Below are positions 33,291 through 44,267 of a DNA stretch of 64,000 nt, piece after piece. The DNA comes from Adiantum capillus-veneris. Taxonomy: Eukaryota > Streptophyta > Polypodiopsida > Polypodiales > Pteridaceae. A program made the position numbers and the translations under genes. The DNA is taken from contig CM043966.1 of the NCBI GenBank assembly GCA_014529385.2, forward strand, positions 104,605,087 to 104,669,086, given 5' to 3'. Position 1 is the stretch's first letter; every line of letters begins with the position of its first letter. The notes under the pieces are model-generated. The model made no database searches, had not been told where the DNA came from, and was given only the letters and a program-made list of their open reading frames with translations.

Positions 33291-33480
33291 TGTAACCATA
33301 AAGAAATACCACAAGGGGGTGCCTATTCAAGGAGGAACTCGCCTCCCAATCTCACCTTTATCTCATAGTCTCTTTGTCTTCTAATTACTGTGTCTATTAC
33401 ATTATCTATGTGTTGAAATTCTGGTTTTCAAAGTTGAAGATTATTCTTGTAGCGCTTGAGTAGGAGTCCAGCCGTTTATA
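33290..33480 (+). repeat. LTR F, plus orientation, 3' part
   Basis: It contains ATAAAGAAATACCACAAGG and ends near GTCCAGCCGTTTATA. It matches the reverse complement of 27051-27250. It is followed by a degenerate tRNA-Met primer site (TAATATCATAGCCC) at 33482-33495. The start is unclear. Confidence 0.55.
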
Positions 33481-33556
33481 GTAATATCATAGCCCAATTG
33501 ATTGCTCTTCTACCGGAAATTGCCGATCTAAATTGGACTTCTTCTTTTTAGCAGCA

Positions 33557-33655
33557 ATGGAGAATTCGAGGGAGACCAACAAAGAGGAGGTGCAGCACGA
33601 AGAGGAGGAAGTCAAAGTCGAAGTCGAAGTCGAAGTTACCACTTGCAATGCTTGA
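33557..33655 (+). pseudogene. Truncated gag start of element F
   Basis: Thirty-three codons, MENSRETNKEEVQHEEEEVK, then VEVEVEV repeats and a stop. Its position after a tRNA-Met-like primer site suggests the first residues of a gag. The VE repeat comes from a CGAAGT tandem repeat. Nothing of capsid follows. Confidence 0.35.
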
Positions 33656-34146
33656 ACCACAACCTCCCATGCAAGGATTCCGGTTTCTTCCCATGAACTG
33701 CCCTGCATGGACTCCACTTGACTTGCATGAATGGCTACTTCCCATGTATAGACTCCCATTGACTTGCACGCACGGCAACCAACCATGCATGACTCCAATT
33801 AACTTGCATGGGCCTTCCAAGTGTCCACATGCCCTACATGCTCTACTGCCAATAATCGTGCTCCTTTCTTTACATCCTTTGCTAGGCTATGGGTCACCCT
33901 GCATGCTCTGCCAGCTTCCCTTCTCCTTGGGCACCCTGCACAGGTCAAGCACCTGTAACTTCACAAGTAGCAAAATCTCGTGCAACTCTCATGGAGCTTC
34001 TCAATTCTTGCAAAATCAAGAAGCGTATCAATGCATTCAACACTTGCAGATATTCAGTCCTATCCATGGCTATGGGCCAAATCGGTGACAGCTGCAAATC
34101 AGTCCAACAATGCCCAAGATCGGTGACAGACAACTCCATGGCTACA

Positions 34147-34191
<45 letters not shown>

Positions 34192-34281
34192 ATCTGCATA
34201 GATTACCCCAATTGTCAATTTTCTTTTGAACCAGCCCCAACTAATTGGTCCCTTCGCAACTAGTGAAAACAGGTCCATGCG

Positions 34282-34334
<53 letters not shown>

Positions 34335-34344
34335 TGAGGCCTTT
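33656..34344. other. Unassigned, with GCATG-rich words and two (GA)n tracts
   Basis: No gene supported. CCATGCA/GCATGG-type words recur from 33660 to 33830. (AG)n arrays cover 34150-34190 and 34285-34332. An intervening CTAATTGGTCCCTTCGCAA segment is shared with 26875. Confidence 0.5.
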
Positions 34345-34400
34345 TGTCACGATTGTGACTATGTTACAGTATTATATCTTCTCCTAGTTGCAGATACTTT
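34345..34400 (+). repeat. Start of an LTR G copy
   Basis: It begins TGTCACGATTGTGAC, as at 39829, and remains similar for about 50 bp before meeting B-family sequence. Confidence 0.6.
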
Positions 34401-34403
34401 TTT

Positions 34404-35054
34404 GTTGGAATCCATAAGTTTCGTGAGAAAAGGATCGGATTTCCCCGTAGAAGAGAAATCAGCCGCGCTCCAATACCACTGTAACAAACTTGGATACTCC
34501 AAGTCAAGATTCTACCGCGACACAACAAAGATTCACTTCAAACAGTTCACAATTCACACTTGAGTCGACACGGCCCGGCCCGGCGTAGTTCCGTGCCTAG
34601 AGATATTGGCCCCAAAGACTCGCGCCCCTTTCGGTATTTCTTTTTGTATTAATCTGTGTTCAAAGTACAAGAGAGTGGGTAGGTGCTCACTCTCAGACTC
34701 TGCGTCCAGATGCTCTGAGAAGTGAGGGCCTAACCACTTATTTATTGGTTACAAGGGATGCCCAAAAGCAGAGCACCAAAAGCTGCCATTCAAAAGCTTC
34801 TAAAATTAAAGCAATAGGCTCCAAAAGCAACTCGGTGCAAATCCAGGAATTCCGTACACTGTGTCAGCGTAAAATGCGGAAATTCCGTACGGCAGGCCAC
34901 GTCAACATTGTTAGGGTGAAAACCGGCGAAAAAGCCGGAGCTGCCTCAGCCTGTCTCCGTGTTTTACGGGCCTGTATGCTGACGCCAATCTGTGTGGTGT
35001 GTCTAGGAGCATGCCACACTGTCCAGGGCCATACCACGTCACCCATTTGTGACA
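34404..35054 (-). mobile_element. B-family 5' end (LTR plus leader), minus strand
   Basis: The LTR is 34480-35054 (TGTAACAAACTTGGA to CCATTTGTGACA). A short interior, 34404-34479, matches the B leader at 7018-7097, including a PBS region now altered to CAATACCAC on the plus strand. It is broken beyond 34404. Confidence 0.8.
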
Positions 35055-35250
35055 AATGTAAAGACACGTCTCATGGTGAAGAGACACGACTTTAGATGTA
35101 AAGACACATCCTTTCGGCGAAGAGCTGTAACCATTGGACGAAGAGTCGCAACCGTAGAGTGAAGGTGTGTGACCAGTCGTTAAAGGAGTGTGGCTTTTGG
35201 CGAAGAGGCATGTCTCTTGAGGGAAAGGTCGTGACCATCCAAGCGTAGGG
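35055..35250 (-). repeat. LTR G fragment, minus orientation
   Basis: It matches 39930-40110 in reverse complement, with the reiterated AGAGACA and CTCTTCGCC words. It lies between an LTR of B and a truncated RT. Confidence 0.75.
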
Positions 35251-35254
35251 GTCC

Positions 35255-36250
35255 TCCTTGGCATGGCACTTTGCTTCAAAACCAACAACACCAGAGAGCA
35301 GTAAGGTGAAGTACTCGGCTGGATAAGACCCTTTTCCAAGAGGTCTTTCACTTGGTTCATAATCTCTTCATTCTGGGCTCGGTTTACACAGTAAGGTGGC
35401 CGGTTCGGTGGTGTGCTTACAAGTATTAGATCAATGGTATGATCATCAGGACGAGTTGGTGGCAACTCGCCTTGCAGGCCCTCAGAAAAGCAATCGGCAT
35501 GAGTGTGGAGAAATTCTTGGCATTCTTTATCAAGTTCAGACATATTTGTTCTATGTTCATCATTCAACTCTTTCATAAAGATCGAGTAAACAAACAGACT
35601 GGATTTCATTAATTTCGAAACGGCCGAAGCCGATAAAATAGGGACAGACTCGTCCTTCAGTTTCACATCAAGTACAATGTTTCGGCACTTTTCAGTAGTC
35701 AATGTCGCTTTCTCAACCCGATAGTCAACCACGGCGTTGTTCTTGTGGTACCAAGGGATTTCGAGGAGGACGTCACAACCTCCCAAGGGCATTACATAGA
35801 AGTCCTTGTGCTTTAAACACCCCTGACATTGCAAACGAAGTTTGGCAATGATCGGTGTAATGGCAACATCCCATCCGGGTGCCGCTAGAACTGCCTTCGC
35901 TTGTGGCCTCAACCTGTCGGGCGTAATTCCAAATCGAGCCGCCAAAAGAAGTTGGCCTTGGCTCCTCCATCAAAGAAAATGAGGGCTTCCTGATCTTTCA
36001 CTTTGCCTCAAGTGCAACAAAGTTTTGTACTTTCGTTCATCTGATTCAGTTCGGGCCCCACGCAATGTGGTACCAGTTCTGTTTTCATCTATCTTTTCTA
36101 CCACGTTCCTTTGCTGCTCTAGAACTCTCTGGCCACTGTCTTCAGTCTGTTCTTACTGTGCCTTTTTGGGGCACTTTGCGGAGATATGTCCAAATTCCCC
36201 GCAACCAAAACACTTCTCCTCTTTGAGATAGGTAGCCCTTTCTCTAAGAG
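35255..36250 (-). pseudogene. Protease and start of RT, B family, minus strand
   Basis: From the zinc knuckle CFGCGEFGHISAKC near 36205 through a linker to a protease-like section (AARFGITPDRLRPQAKAV at 35945, LRLQCQGCLKHKDFYVMPLG, DVLLEIPWYHKNNAVVDYR) and into RT block 1 (NRPPYCVNRAQNEE, LLEKGLIQPSTSPYCS, LVLLVLK). It ends abruptly near 35278 in non-homologous sequence. The ORF 35945-34911 is open for 344 codons, but its last third reads through LTR G and LTR B. The frame breaks near 35960. Confidence 0.78.
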
Positions 36251-37416
36251 TGTCACGTGACACATCCAACCCTATGTGTCCGTGGACAAGCTACAGCATG
36301 ATCAGGGTTCAGTTCAGTCAAGTCAGTCTAGAATAGGAAGTGATATGGCACTTTTGTGAGTCTGTTCGCAGACCGTGCATATCCAAACACTTAGATTAGA
36401 TGCATATCCTCTAGTTGCACACAACATGATCATCAGATTTCCATCAGAACCCATTAGGAGCATTTTTCCAGAGCATTAAACCTATTCTCCCTATTTTTGA
36501 CATTTTTCACTTATTTATTAAGTGACTTTTGTTGGAAAGTAGGTAGGGCAATTTTGCTAAGTTTGTAAATAGAAACCTAGTGCTAGCACTTTCTGGCAGA
36601 AGAGGCAGCAGAAGCACCTTGCTCATCAGGCAACTTTTCAACAAGACCGACCCCGCGACAACTCTAGCGTTTTCAGCATTGTAGAAGGCCTAGCGTTTTT
36701 GCCACAGATCAGCCAGCGTTTTTGCACTTACAATTCACGGCGACAAGACATCAGAATTCAGCCCTAGCGTTTTTGGTTTGCAGATCAGCCCCGGCGTTTT
36801 GCAAATTCACCGCGACGGAACACCAAGAAGCATCAGCGTTTTCAGTTTTCAGCCCTTAGACACCGCAAATCAAGTCCCGAACCTCGTAGATCTCACCTTC
36901 CCGCAGCAGTTCCTCGCCGCACGGTCAGATCCCGCAAAGTTTGCAGTTTCAGCCCGGAAAATGCAGATTTCAGCATCTGCGTTTTCATCGCGTCGTCGTC
37001 GCATCGTCGCGATCGACATTTTCACCGACATAGAGTCAGAATTCAGCAAATAAAGATTTGCAGATTTCAGCCCTTAGCAATTTCAGATTTCAGCCCGTCT
37101 CGTCGTCGTCTTCATCGTCGGCAAGTCCAAGCATTGTAGAGATTTGTGCAATCATAAGTAGATCGCTCTCGCCATAGAGAGTGGGGCCTTCGGAGGATGG
37201 TTTGACAACATCTCTGGTGTCGTATTCTCTTATCTCTCTATCTCTCAGTCTCATGCTCTTTCATTCACAGTGTCCATTCACTTTGTTTGTGTCCATTGCA
37301 CTCTCTCACTAAAGGAACAAAAGGCTCTCCCTTCCCTAAGTAAAAAGGAACCTTGAGCACAGTTCGGAGCACTCATCTTGAGCAAAGTTCAAACATTCAT
37401 TCCGCTGCACCTTACA
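36251..37416 (+). repeat. Solo LTR of element A within a gag pseudogene
   Basis: It starts TGTCACGTGACAC and ends near CACCTTACA, colinear with 1402-2584 along its length. It has no internal region. The gag sequence on either side is continuous with the related copy at 28990-29090 once it is removed. Flanks are CTAAGAG before and GAGTCAG after, so the duplication is only 3-5 bp (GAG, or AAGAG/CAGAG with one mismatch). Confidence 0.88.
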
Positions 37417-39240
37417 GAGTCAGTCGGGGACGTGTATCTTTCTTTTCTTTGTCATGGGAACTCTTTCTCTTTCTACTTTCATTATTAGAAGTCTGTTGGG
37501 TTCTCTGAGTCAAGATCTCATTAGTGGGGTAAGCCAAATTGCCTAAATGTATCGCAAAACCCACTTTCGCATGACCCATCAATTCTTCAATAGAATTTGA
37601 CTTTTGTTCCAAGCAGTAGTCTCGGATCTTTGTACGAAGTCTGTAACAAAACTGCTCAATTTGTTCTTTAAACGAGACCTTAAATGAAGAAGCTGGTAGA
37701 AAAGAGCTTCAAAATCTCTCGCAATAAGCGTCCAAAGAATCTCCCTTGGTCATCCGAAGATGATTCTAAGCAGTTTGTGTATCTCGTTTGTACTCCCGAG
37801 TCAGCCAAGAAGAAATAAAAAGCCTTTGAATTTCAACCATTTTAATCGGAGCTTCCTTGTTCAGTAGAAGGGTGGACCACCATGTTCGAGCACTTCCCTT
37901 AAAGAAAGAGGTAGCCCTCCGAATCTTGGAGTGCTCTGAGTAATGCCCTCCAGAGAAAGCTATGTCAAACTACTGTATGTAGGCCAAAGCCCTCGAAGCA
38001 TCTCGGAATCCAGAAAAAGTGTCAAACTTAATTGACTGTAGACCTTTAAATTCTCTAACTTTTTTGCTTTTATCTTCGACGAAGTCATACTGGTTGGCTT
38101 TATAGGAATGCTTTTTCTTTGCGTAAAATTTGTGATCGTTGGAGTCCGAACTATCTGAGGACGAGTCCTCTGTAGAACTGTCAAAAATTGGGCAAAACTT
38201 AGGCTTCTTTGCCTTTTTCTTGCCCTTTCCGAAGCTTTGCTTTTTGCTTCGCTTTTTCCTTTCTTGTCTTCTTCGCTTGAGTCAGAAGAGCTAGAAGAAC
38301 GGTCAGAAGAAGAAGAAGAAGAAGAATTGGATACTCCTTCAAATCGCACACGCTTCTTCTGCTTTCTTCCCGATGCAAAGGTAGATTGACGACCCAAATA
38401 ACCTGGGAAGTCGGTTCCTTTCTTCTACTTTTTGTCGTGCTTTTTGGCTTTGTTGTTTGCATCCAAAATCTAATTGATCCGTGTATCAACCACCTCTTCT
38501 AATTCTTGCTCTGTAAACATCCTCGGAGCAGGAGTTACGACGAGTTGATATTGTGCTAATTCTTTCTATCTTTTGTGGTGCGTATGCCCTATCAACTACC
38601 TCATTTTTGTGCTAATTTTTTCGAATTAATGCTTCTTTTAGTGCTAGGCTTCATTATGGCTGAGTCTGCCCTTGATCTCCGGAGTCATGACAAAAACTCA
38701 GTACGTTGAACTTTGTGTTGATGTATACTCACGTGTATGTATGCGTGTGGTCTGTGTTGTGTTTGGGAGCATATGTTAGTACCTAGTTCTACATCCACGA
38801 TTGGGCACTGACGACGTTAGTGGGGACGTCATGGTATTTAGTCAATACTATGCATGATGGAGCTGATGGTTATATTGTCTTGTGGGTGACTACGATGGGT
38901 CTATACCTTGCACTTTCCTTTAAGGGTGAATCTGGGCTTATCCTGGATTCATCTAGGTCTATCCTCGGAGCAGGAGGTTTCTTGAGTGCCGGTTTGATGG
39001 GTGGCTATGTGGCCTTCTGCCATTGGGTGTGCACTTCTTCGAAGGATTGCTGAGTCAAAAATTTTACAAATTTTGGATCCTTCACAATGTTGATCATCAT
39101 CTTTGTTGCATTGTCAACCAATTGTCGACGTTCCATCTCTTCAATCTCTACCTGGGTAGGCCGAGGTGGGCTATACTCTTCATGCGAATCTTCTTCACAA
39201 TCTCTTCCCGCATCCCTAGATGCAGAAGAAGTTGACTGTT
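37417..39240 (-). pseudogene. gag pseudogene of B family, minus strand
   Basis: It reads from the acidic N-terminus near 39240 toward lower coordinates: an N-terminal region (39240-38977), a Ser/Glu and Lys-rich segment (38489-38199, with SSSSSSSDRSSSSSDSSEED), a capsid part (38000-37680), and IEELMGHAKVGFAIHLGNL with a basic NESRKRKSSHDKEKKD tail (37612-37417). Several frameshifts exist. It is interrupted by the insert at 38535-38960 and by LTR A at 36251-37416, beyond which the zinc knuckle and protease follow. Confidence 0.8.
38519..38976. mobile_element. 426-bp insertion with 16-bp target duplication
   Basis: A 426-bp sequence (38535-38960) sits in the gag, with ATCCTCGGAGCAGGAG exactly repeated on both sides (38519-38534 and 38961-38976). 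The related gag at 6735-6760 is uninterrupted. I see no A or T tail, no long ORF, no terminal inverted repeat and no convincing A-box/B-box pair. A 16-bp duplication fits target-primed retroposition better than a DNA transposon. Confidence 0.82.
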
Positions 39241-39828
39241 CTCTGTTCTTTATTCGAGTTTTTGGTGATGCCTTTTGGCCTTACCAATGCTCCAGCGACT
39301 TTTAACCGAATGATGGACAGGATTTTCAGAGAGTACAGATCTTTTGTTGGCACTTTCTTTGATGACATTATTGTCTTCTCCAAGGATGAGGCAGAACATA
39401 GAGAACATTTGCTACAGGTCTTTCAAGCATTGAGAGATCACAAGTTGGTGATCAATGCAAAGGAAAGTGAATTTTTCTTATCAGAGATACACTGTTTGGA
39501 ACACGTCGTCTCAGCAGGCAGGAGTGCAGATGGACCCGGCCAAGATTGAGACTATACGTGATTGGCCCGATTTGAAGAATGTCCATGAAGTTAGAAGCTT
39601 CTTGGGCTTATGTTCTTACTACCGGCGGTTAATTAGAAAGTTTGCAGAGGTTGCTTCCCCTTTGCATATTTTGGCACAGAAAGAAATCCCTTTCTCGTGG
39701 GGACCACAGAGGTGACTGCCTTTCAGACATTGAAAGAGAAATTGACTACAAGACAAGTTTTGACTTTGCCAGATTTGCAGAAGCCATTCGAAGTATATTG
39801 TGACGCTTGTGGTCATAGTCTGGGTGCG
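39241..39828 (+). pseudogene. RT and RNase H start, B family, plus strand
   Basis: It reads [49 protein letters not shown] and then a frameshift. It continues with IETIRDWPDLKNVHEVRSFL, YYRRLIRKFAEVASPLH and LPDLQKPFEVYCDACGHSLG, where the D-A-C-G segment marks the start of RNase H. The catalytic box reads FFDD. It is truncated exactly where LTR G begins, so it is fused to an unrelated LTR. It lies head-to-head with the minus-strand gag. Confidence 0.85.
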
Positions 39829-40262
39829 TGTCACGATTGTGACTTGTTACACTCTTCTTGATTCATTACAGATGCAGATGCGAAGTGTGACTAACCCAAG
39901 AGGACTCCTGTTCTCGAATGGTCACACCCCTTCGCCCAAAAGACATACCTCTTCGCCAAAAGCCACACTCCTTCGACGACTGGTCACACCCCTTTACCCT
40001 ACGGATGCGACTCTTCACCCAATGGTTGTAGCTCTTCGCCGAAAGGATGTGTCTTTTCGCCTAAAGTCATGTCTCTTCACAAAGAGACATGCCTCTTCAC
40101 TAGTGACTCTTCAGTTCCTATAAAAGGAACCCTTTGTACTCAGTTTTATTCATTCAATCAAACACAGAGTCTTCTCTTCTAAGTCTTGTTTCTAAGCAGT
40201 TTCTTAAATCTTAATCATGAGTTTAAGTATTTAATTAAAGATTAGTACCCAGAATCCTTACA
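39829..40262 (+). repeat. LTR G with downstream primer site
   Basis: It starts TGTCACGATTGTGAC and ends GAATCCTTACA (434 bp). It contains a TATA-like CCTATAAAAGGAACC near 40117 and reiterated CTCTTCGCC/CTCTTCACC words. TGGTGTCAAAGC at 40264-40275 is a tRNA-Met-like primer site, so this is a 5' or solo LTR in plus orientation. Confidence 0.78.
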
Positions 40263-40263
40263 G

Positions 40264-40275
40264 TGGTGTCAAAGC
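40264..40275 (+). other. tRNA-Met-like primer-binding site of G
   Basis: TGGTGTCAAAGC directly follows the LTR. It differs by one base from the B site TGGTATCAAAGC. Confidence 0.7.
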
Positions 40276-40931
40276 AAATTTTTCCTAGGACCCGAAGGTT
40301 GTGAGCCTCTCACCCTCGCCCCTACCCTCTCCCCCCCTTCCCGGAGTTGCACGGAAGCAAAAGAAAGATGGACAATATCTACTTCAGTATGACGTAATCT
40401 TCTCTTCTACATATATATAGTGTCAAGCAGAAGACAGAAGACAGAGATGGGTGTTGCGAATATACCGGCTACACTCCTGGAGTAAACCTCTCCAGCAGTA
40501 AGTGACTCTTCACGTGGACGAATTGTGACTTTTCCCATGAAGAGTCGCACCCCCCCTTGCGCATCTGACGCGAGCGCGTGCATTCCGGCCGTCCCTTTAC
40601 CCGGCAACACACGCACAGTAGCCCGCGTTGGCAGCGTTCGGCATTTTCTTCTACGCAACGTATCACTTTTACAGAGCCAGCGCTGGAGAATAATAAACTT
40701 GGCCACCCATTAAAATTTCAAGGGGTTTGGCTGGCCGCCCAAAAAGTTCACGTGGGCACCCTTTGGGTACCAAACGTTAAAAAGTAAATAAAAGAAAAGG
40801 CCACCAACGGTAGCCAACGAAATGGGAATTCAGCACCAGCGTGAGCGATTGCTGCCGCCCTCTCTTCTGCCAATTTTCCGCGCTGCACAGTCTGGCCTTC
40901 GCCTGGTGCGCGCGCGGGATTCTTCGACATC

Positions 40932-41602
40932 ATGGCCGAAGATGCTTTCGACGTTCTAGACCCCTTTCTCTCGTACATAGACGAGGTCCCCGAAGAAATC
41001 TTGCCGAAAAATCCTCCTCCTGCTTCCGAAGTGATCATTATACCAGATACCCCCGAACCGGAACCCGCTTACGAACCGGAATCGTCATTCCGGATTCCCC
41101 GTCTCCAGAACCCGCTCCAGTTCCAGAAGAGATACCTGTTCCCGAATTCATTCCGACGCCCGAACCTGCTCCTGTTCCTGCACTACAGCCAACAGTTTTG
41201 CCGCAGAATTATCTGGTATATGTTACCCATCGTCATGCCTCTCGCTCACAGGCTTGGATGGTGTGGCACATCATTGTTACGTGTAAGCCTCTTCATTTGT
41301 CACACTTCAAGCACATTCTGGGCCGGTACCCTCACTTGGCCTATTCTCTGACGAAGTGTCGAGTGGATACAGTAAACGACATCATCTCCCAGCGACCTCT
41401 AGTTCGGGTTCAAAGCGAGTTGCAACTTCCGGATTATACGCCTTTGACACTAGACGACACATTTCCTATCGACGAGGTGGAATATATCGAGGATTCGGAT
41501 CTTGGAGCAGATTTCTTAGAGGAGTTGGACGCAACATCAGCAACAGCTTCGTCTTTTTACGGCAACCACACCTTTCCAGCCTCTCCGAGATATTCCCTCT
41601 AA
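40932..41602 (+). pseudogene. Pro/Glu-rich unknown ORF, possibly gag-like
   Basis: The reading starts at 40932 with MAEDAFDVLDPFLSYIDEVP and a Pro/Glu-rich stretch. A frameshift near 41070-41090 moves it to the frame that reads to 41602 (IPDSPSPEPAPVPEEIP, ending in an acidic stretch and TASSFYG). Pro-Glu-Pro repeats cover 20-30 residues. No catalytic motif or zinc knuckle is recognised. Position about 650 bp after LTR G and its primer site would fit a gag-type or accessory protein. Family is unknown. Confidence 0.35.
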
Positions 41603-41611
41603 GCTGTCAGA

Positions 41612-41836
41612 ATGTCAGAGACAGGTAGTGCTCCACCCGACGATCCGATAGCCATCCTCAGAGAGGAGATGTCCATCCTCCAGGAGGCCCTTTCCAGTGG
41701 TCTTACATCGATGGCAACACGTTTGGATGTCTTACAGGCATTTTCTTCTTCGAGGACGCAGCCAACTATACATTCGGTTTCCTCTGTAGAGGAGAGTCAG
41801 TTCCTGAGCAAGTCGAATCTCCAGAACCAGAGGTAG
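41612..41836 (+). CDS. Short coiled-coil ORF, unknown
   Basis: Seventy-four codons starting MSETGSAPPDDPIAILREEM. Residues 15-50 look like an amphipathic coiled coil (SILQEALSSGLTSMATRLD). It begins 10 bp after the preceding ORF stops. It has no known domain and could be the next part of the same retroelement. Confidence 0.3.
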   Translation: MSETGSAPPDDPIAILREEMSILQEALSSGLTSMATRLDVLQAFSSSRTQPTIHSVSSVEESQFLSKSNLQNQR

Positions 41837-41889
41837 ACAATCCAGAAATAAAATACCTTTTTAAGATAATAAACACAACACAAAAAAAA

Positions 41890-42340
41890 AAAATTGATGC
41901 AAAGTTGCCCGAGCCATACAAGGGTCGCCGCGATCAGCCAGATCGCCAGCGTTTTCCTCGGTGTTTTCCGCCCGGGACATCCAGCATTTTCAGCCCTGAG
42001 CATTTGCACGTCCACGCCACCAGTCACCAGTGTCTCAGCATTCAGCCTCAGTCAGTCCCTAGCATTTCAGCCATCGCCATCCTCGGTGATAGCCTTCAGC
42101 CATAGCCTTGTCGTCGTCGATCATAAGCACCAGCAATACCAACGCAGTACCCAGTCCTTAGCTTCGTACCCAGCATCAATAGCCTCGAGTACCCATTAGC
42201 ATCTCAGCATTTGGCAGCATTGTATCAGCATTTGTGCAAGTAATAAAGCAAGTACTTGTTCTGGCAACAAAGCAAGGGGGCCCTTGAGGATTGGGACCCG
42301 ACATGTGATGTCTCTCTCTCAAGTGAAGTAAAGTAACCTT
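41890..42340 (+). repeat. Diverged LTR A-like fragment
   Basis: It carries CAGCGTTTTC, repeated TTCAGCC words, GTCGTCGTCG and ATCATAAG in the same order as the second half of LTR A. Similarity is partial and the edges are not defined. Confidence 0.4.
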
Positions 42341-43226
42341 GTGTTTCGTGTGCATGATGGCCTTGGAGAGTACCCCAAGGATGGTTCTCAAGCCACGCAG
42401 ACATAGTTTAACATCAAGGACCATGAAGTTATAAGGCATGTTGCCTAGTCGGCCATTGATATACACATACGTCAACATAGGCATCAACATTTGTATGCAC
42501 CTATGCAACACGCACATAATACATATGAGTATTTTACATTCACATGCATGCGACTGTATCTACCTATATGGGCTTATCCACAATGTGATGTAATTAAATG
42601 ATTTGTATTTGCATGGATGTATGTGTTATATGCATATGATGTCATGTGAAATCATGTGACTGAATTGATGTATGCATTCATTTATGTGGAAAAACTCTGT
42701 GTGCATGCACCAGAGAATCAACAAAGAAAATGCGGAAAAAACAATAGCCAATATTCGCTTCCTACCTTTTGACAAGGAGATACTCCAACAAGAATAACAA
42801 TAAAGCCTACCAAAGATGGGTAATGATGGAACTTTCGAGTTTTACAACAAGCACACCTCTATGGATAGCTCCGCTGAAGCAGTGGCTCCTGTGTCGTAAC
42901 CATACAAAAGACCTCCTAGTGCTGGGAACACAAACCTGCTCGGCCAGTGATGAACTCAGAAAGCTACAAAGATAACCATTAAGACATTGGCTGGTTTTGG
43001 GCTCTGTGTTTTCTCCCTCTTTCTTTCAGGGGGCAAGAATACTTACGGTAGGATTGCAGCTCTGTAGTTTGGAGATGTGATCTTCTCTTCTGATTCTTGA
43101 GACTCTAAGAGATAAGCGTAGGCAGAAGTGTGAGGAGGGTCCTTCATAATTAGCCGATGGAGACAACAGAGTTGCTGTTTTGAGTTGACTCAAGATCACC
43201 AAGAGGTAGCCTGCGCAGGAAACGAG

Positions 43227-43269
<43 letters not shown>

Positions 43270-43454
43270 CGTGGGTCCGAGATGCAGCCTTTTCTTTATC
43301 CGTGTGCAATGCGAAGGCGTAAGCTTTTCAATGTTTTCATCCGTTCAGACAGCGACACCTCCCGAGTCCCGCTAGCAATTGCGCACACAGGCACCTAAAC
43401 AGGCACCTAAAATTGGAGCTCCGCGAGTCCCCATGCACCAGACGTCGTGATTAT

Positions 43455-43490
<36 letters not shown>

Positions 43491-43921
43491 GGCGAGTGTA
43501 TGCGTATACGGTTATGCGGTCGGCGAAGCCAAAAGCAGACACGAAACGCAGGATTGCGATTGCTCCCAGCCTGTCGCGAGAGAGGAAAGCGGGATCCTTT
43601 TTACCACTTCGACTTCAAATCTCGTGTCCTCGTCGGCTAGAAATGTCTCCTCCTAGAAAGCTAGAAAGCTCGTTTAGGCCTGTGTCACGCATGACCTCGT
43701 GTTCATTGAAGAAGGGGCGTTGTACACCATGTGTTCAAAACCGTCAAGGTCATGGAAATTGATAGGCCAAGGTGTCTGGTATGTTGGTCAAGACTCCAGA
43801 GTTAACTTCTAAGTTCTCTCTTTCCCCTTGGACACACCCAAGGACTCGGGAGGTGGCAAATGTGAGCTGGAATTCCAAGTTCCAACTCAGCTCATGCCCA
43901 TTGCCTTTTTTTACACACTTA
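42341..43921. other. Region without recognised genes, two (CT)n tracts
   Basis: CT arrays lie at 43231-43266 and 43456-43489. ATGTATG-type words recur at 42590-42690. ORFs here are short and lack motifs. Confidence 0.45.
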
Positions 43922-44267
43922 GGCAGAGTTCAGACTGCCTAAGGCTTAGCTCAAGGGTGTGCATGTGTGTTGGCACCAAAGTATTAGCGCAGAAAAGAAC
44001 TTGCAATTTTCGGACCCCGCACCAAAGCAAGCGGGCCTCTCCCCCTTGTATGAGAAGGTTGTCCAAGCCCATTTCAGCTCCAATTGCGGGGAGAAGGGTG
44101 GTCTCAGCACTTGACCCCACTCAAAAGCAGCCAATCACTAATCTCCAACACGTCGTCGCTACTGCAATGACAAATTTCTTTTTTCTTTGGTGGGCTTCCT
44201 ATGTGAATGGGATTAAGCTCAGAAAGGTAGGAAGGACTCTCTAGGGTGCCGCAGTCTGAATGCACTC
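43922..44267. mobile_element. Candidate MITE, 346 bp
   Basis: The left end is TTA then GGCAGAGTTCAGACTGCC. The right end, read in reverse, is GAGTGCATTCAGACTGCG and then TTA. Ends match at 12 of 18 positions with a common TTCAGACTGC core. TTA occurs at 43919-43921 and 44268-44270. GGGTGCGTTCAGAC starts immediately after the right TTA, suggesting a second element end abutting it. Confidence 0.5.

Noticed and set aside
33945-34350. ORFs with long Ser-Leu or Arg-Glu repeats
   Set aside because: They are translations of (GA)n arrays, with no conserved flanking motif.
34911-35277. Last third of the 344-codon minus ORF taken as RT
   Set aside because: After the LVLLVLK-type RT block the frame runs through LTR G and LTR B sequence, so the protein tail is accidental.
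38535-38960. The 426-bp insert as a Helitron or DNA transposon
   Set aside because: No CTRR hairpin end or terminal inverted repeat, and a 16-bp duplication is not made by these groups.
40407-40706. 99-codon minus-strand ORF near 40.5 kb
   Set aside because: No motif, and overlapping ORFs on both strands suggest a GC-rich chance opening.
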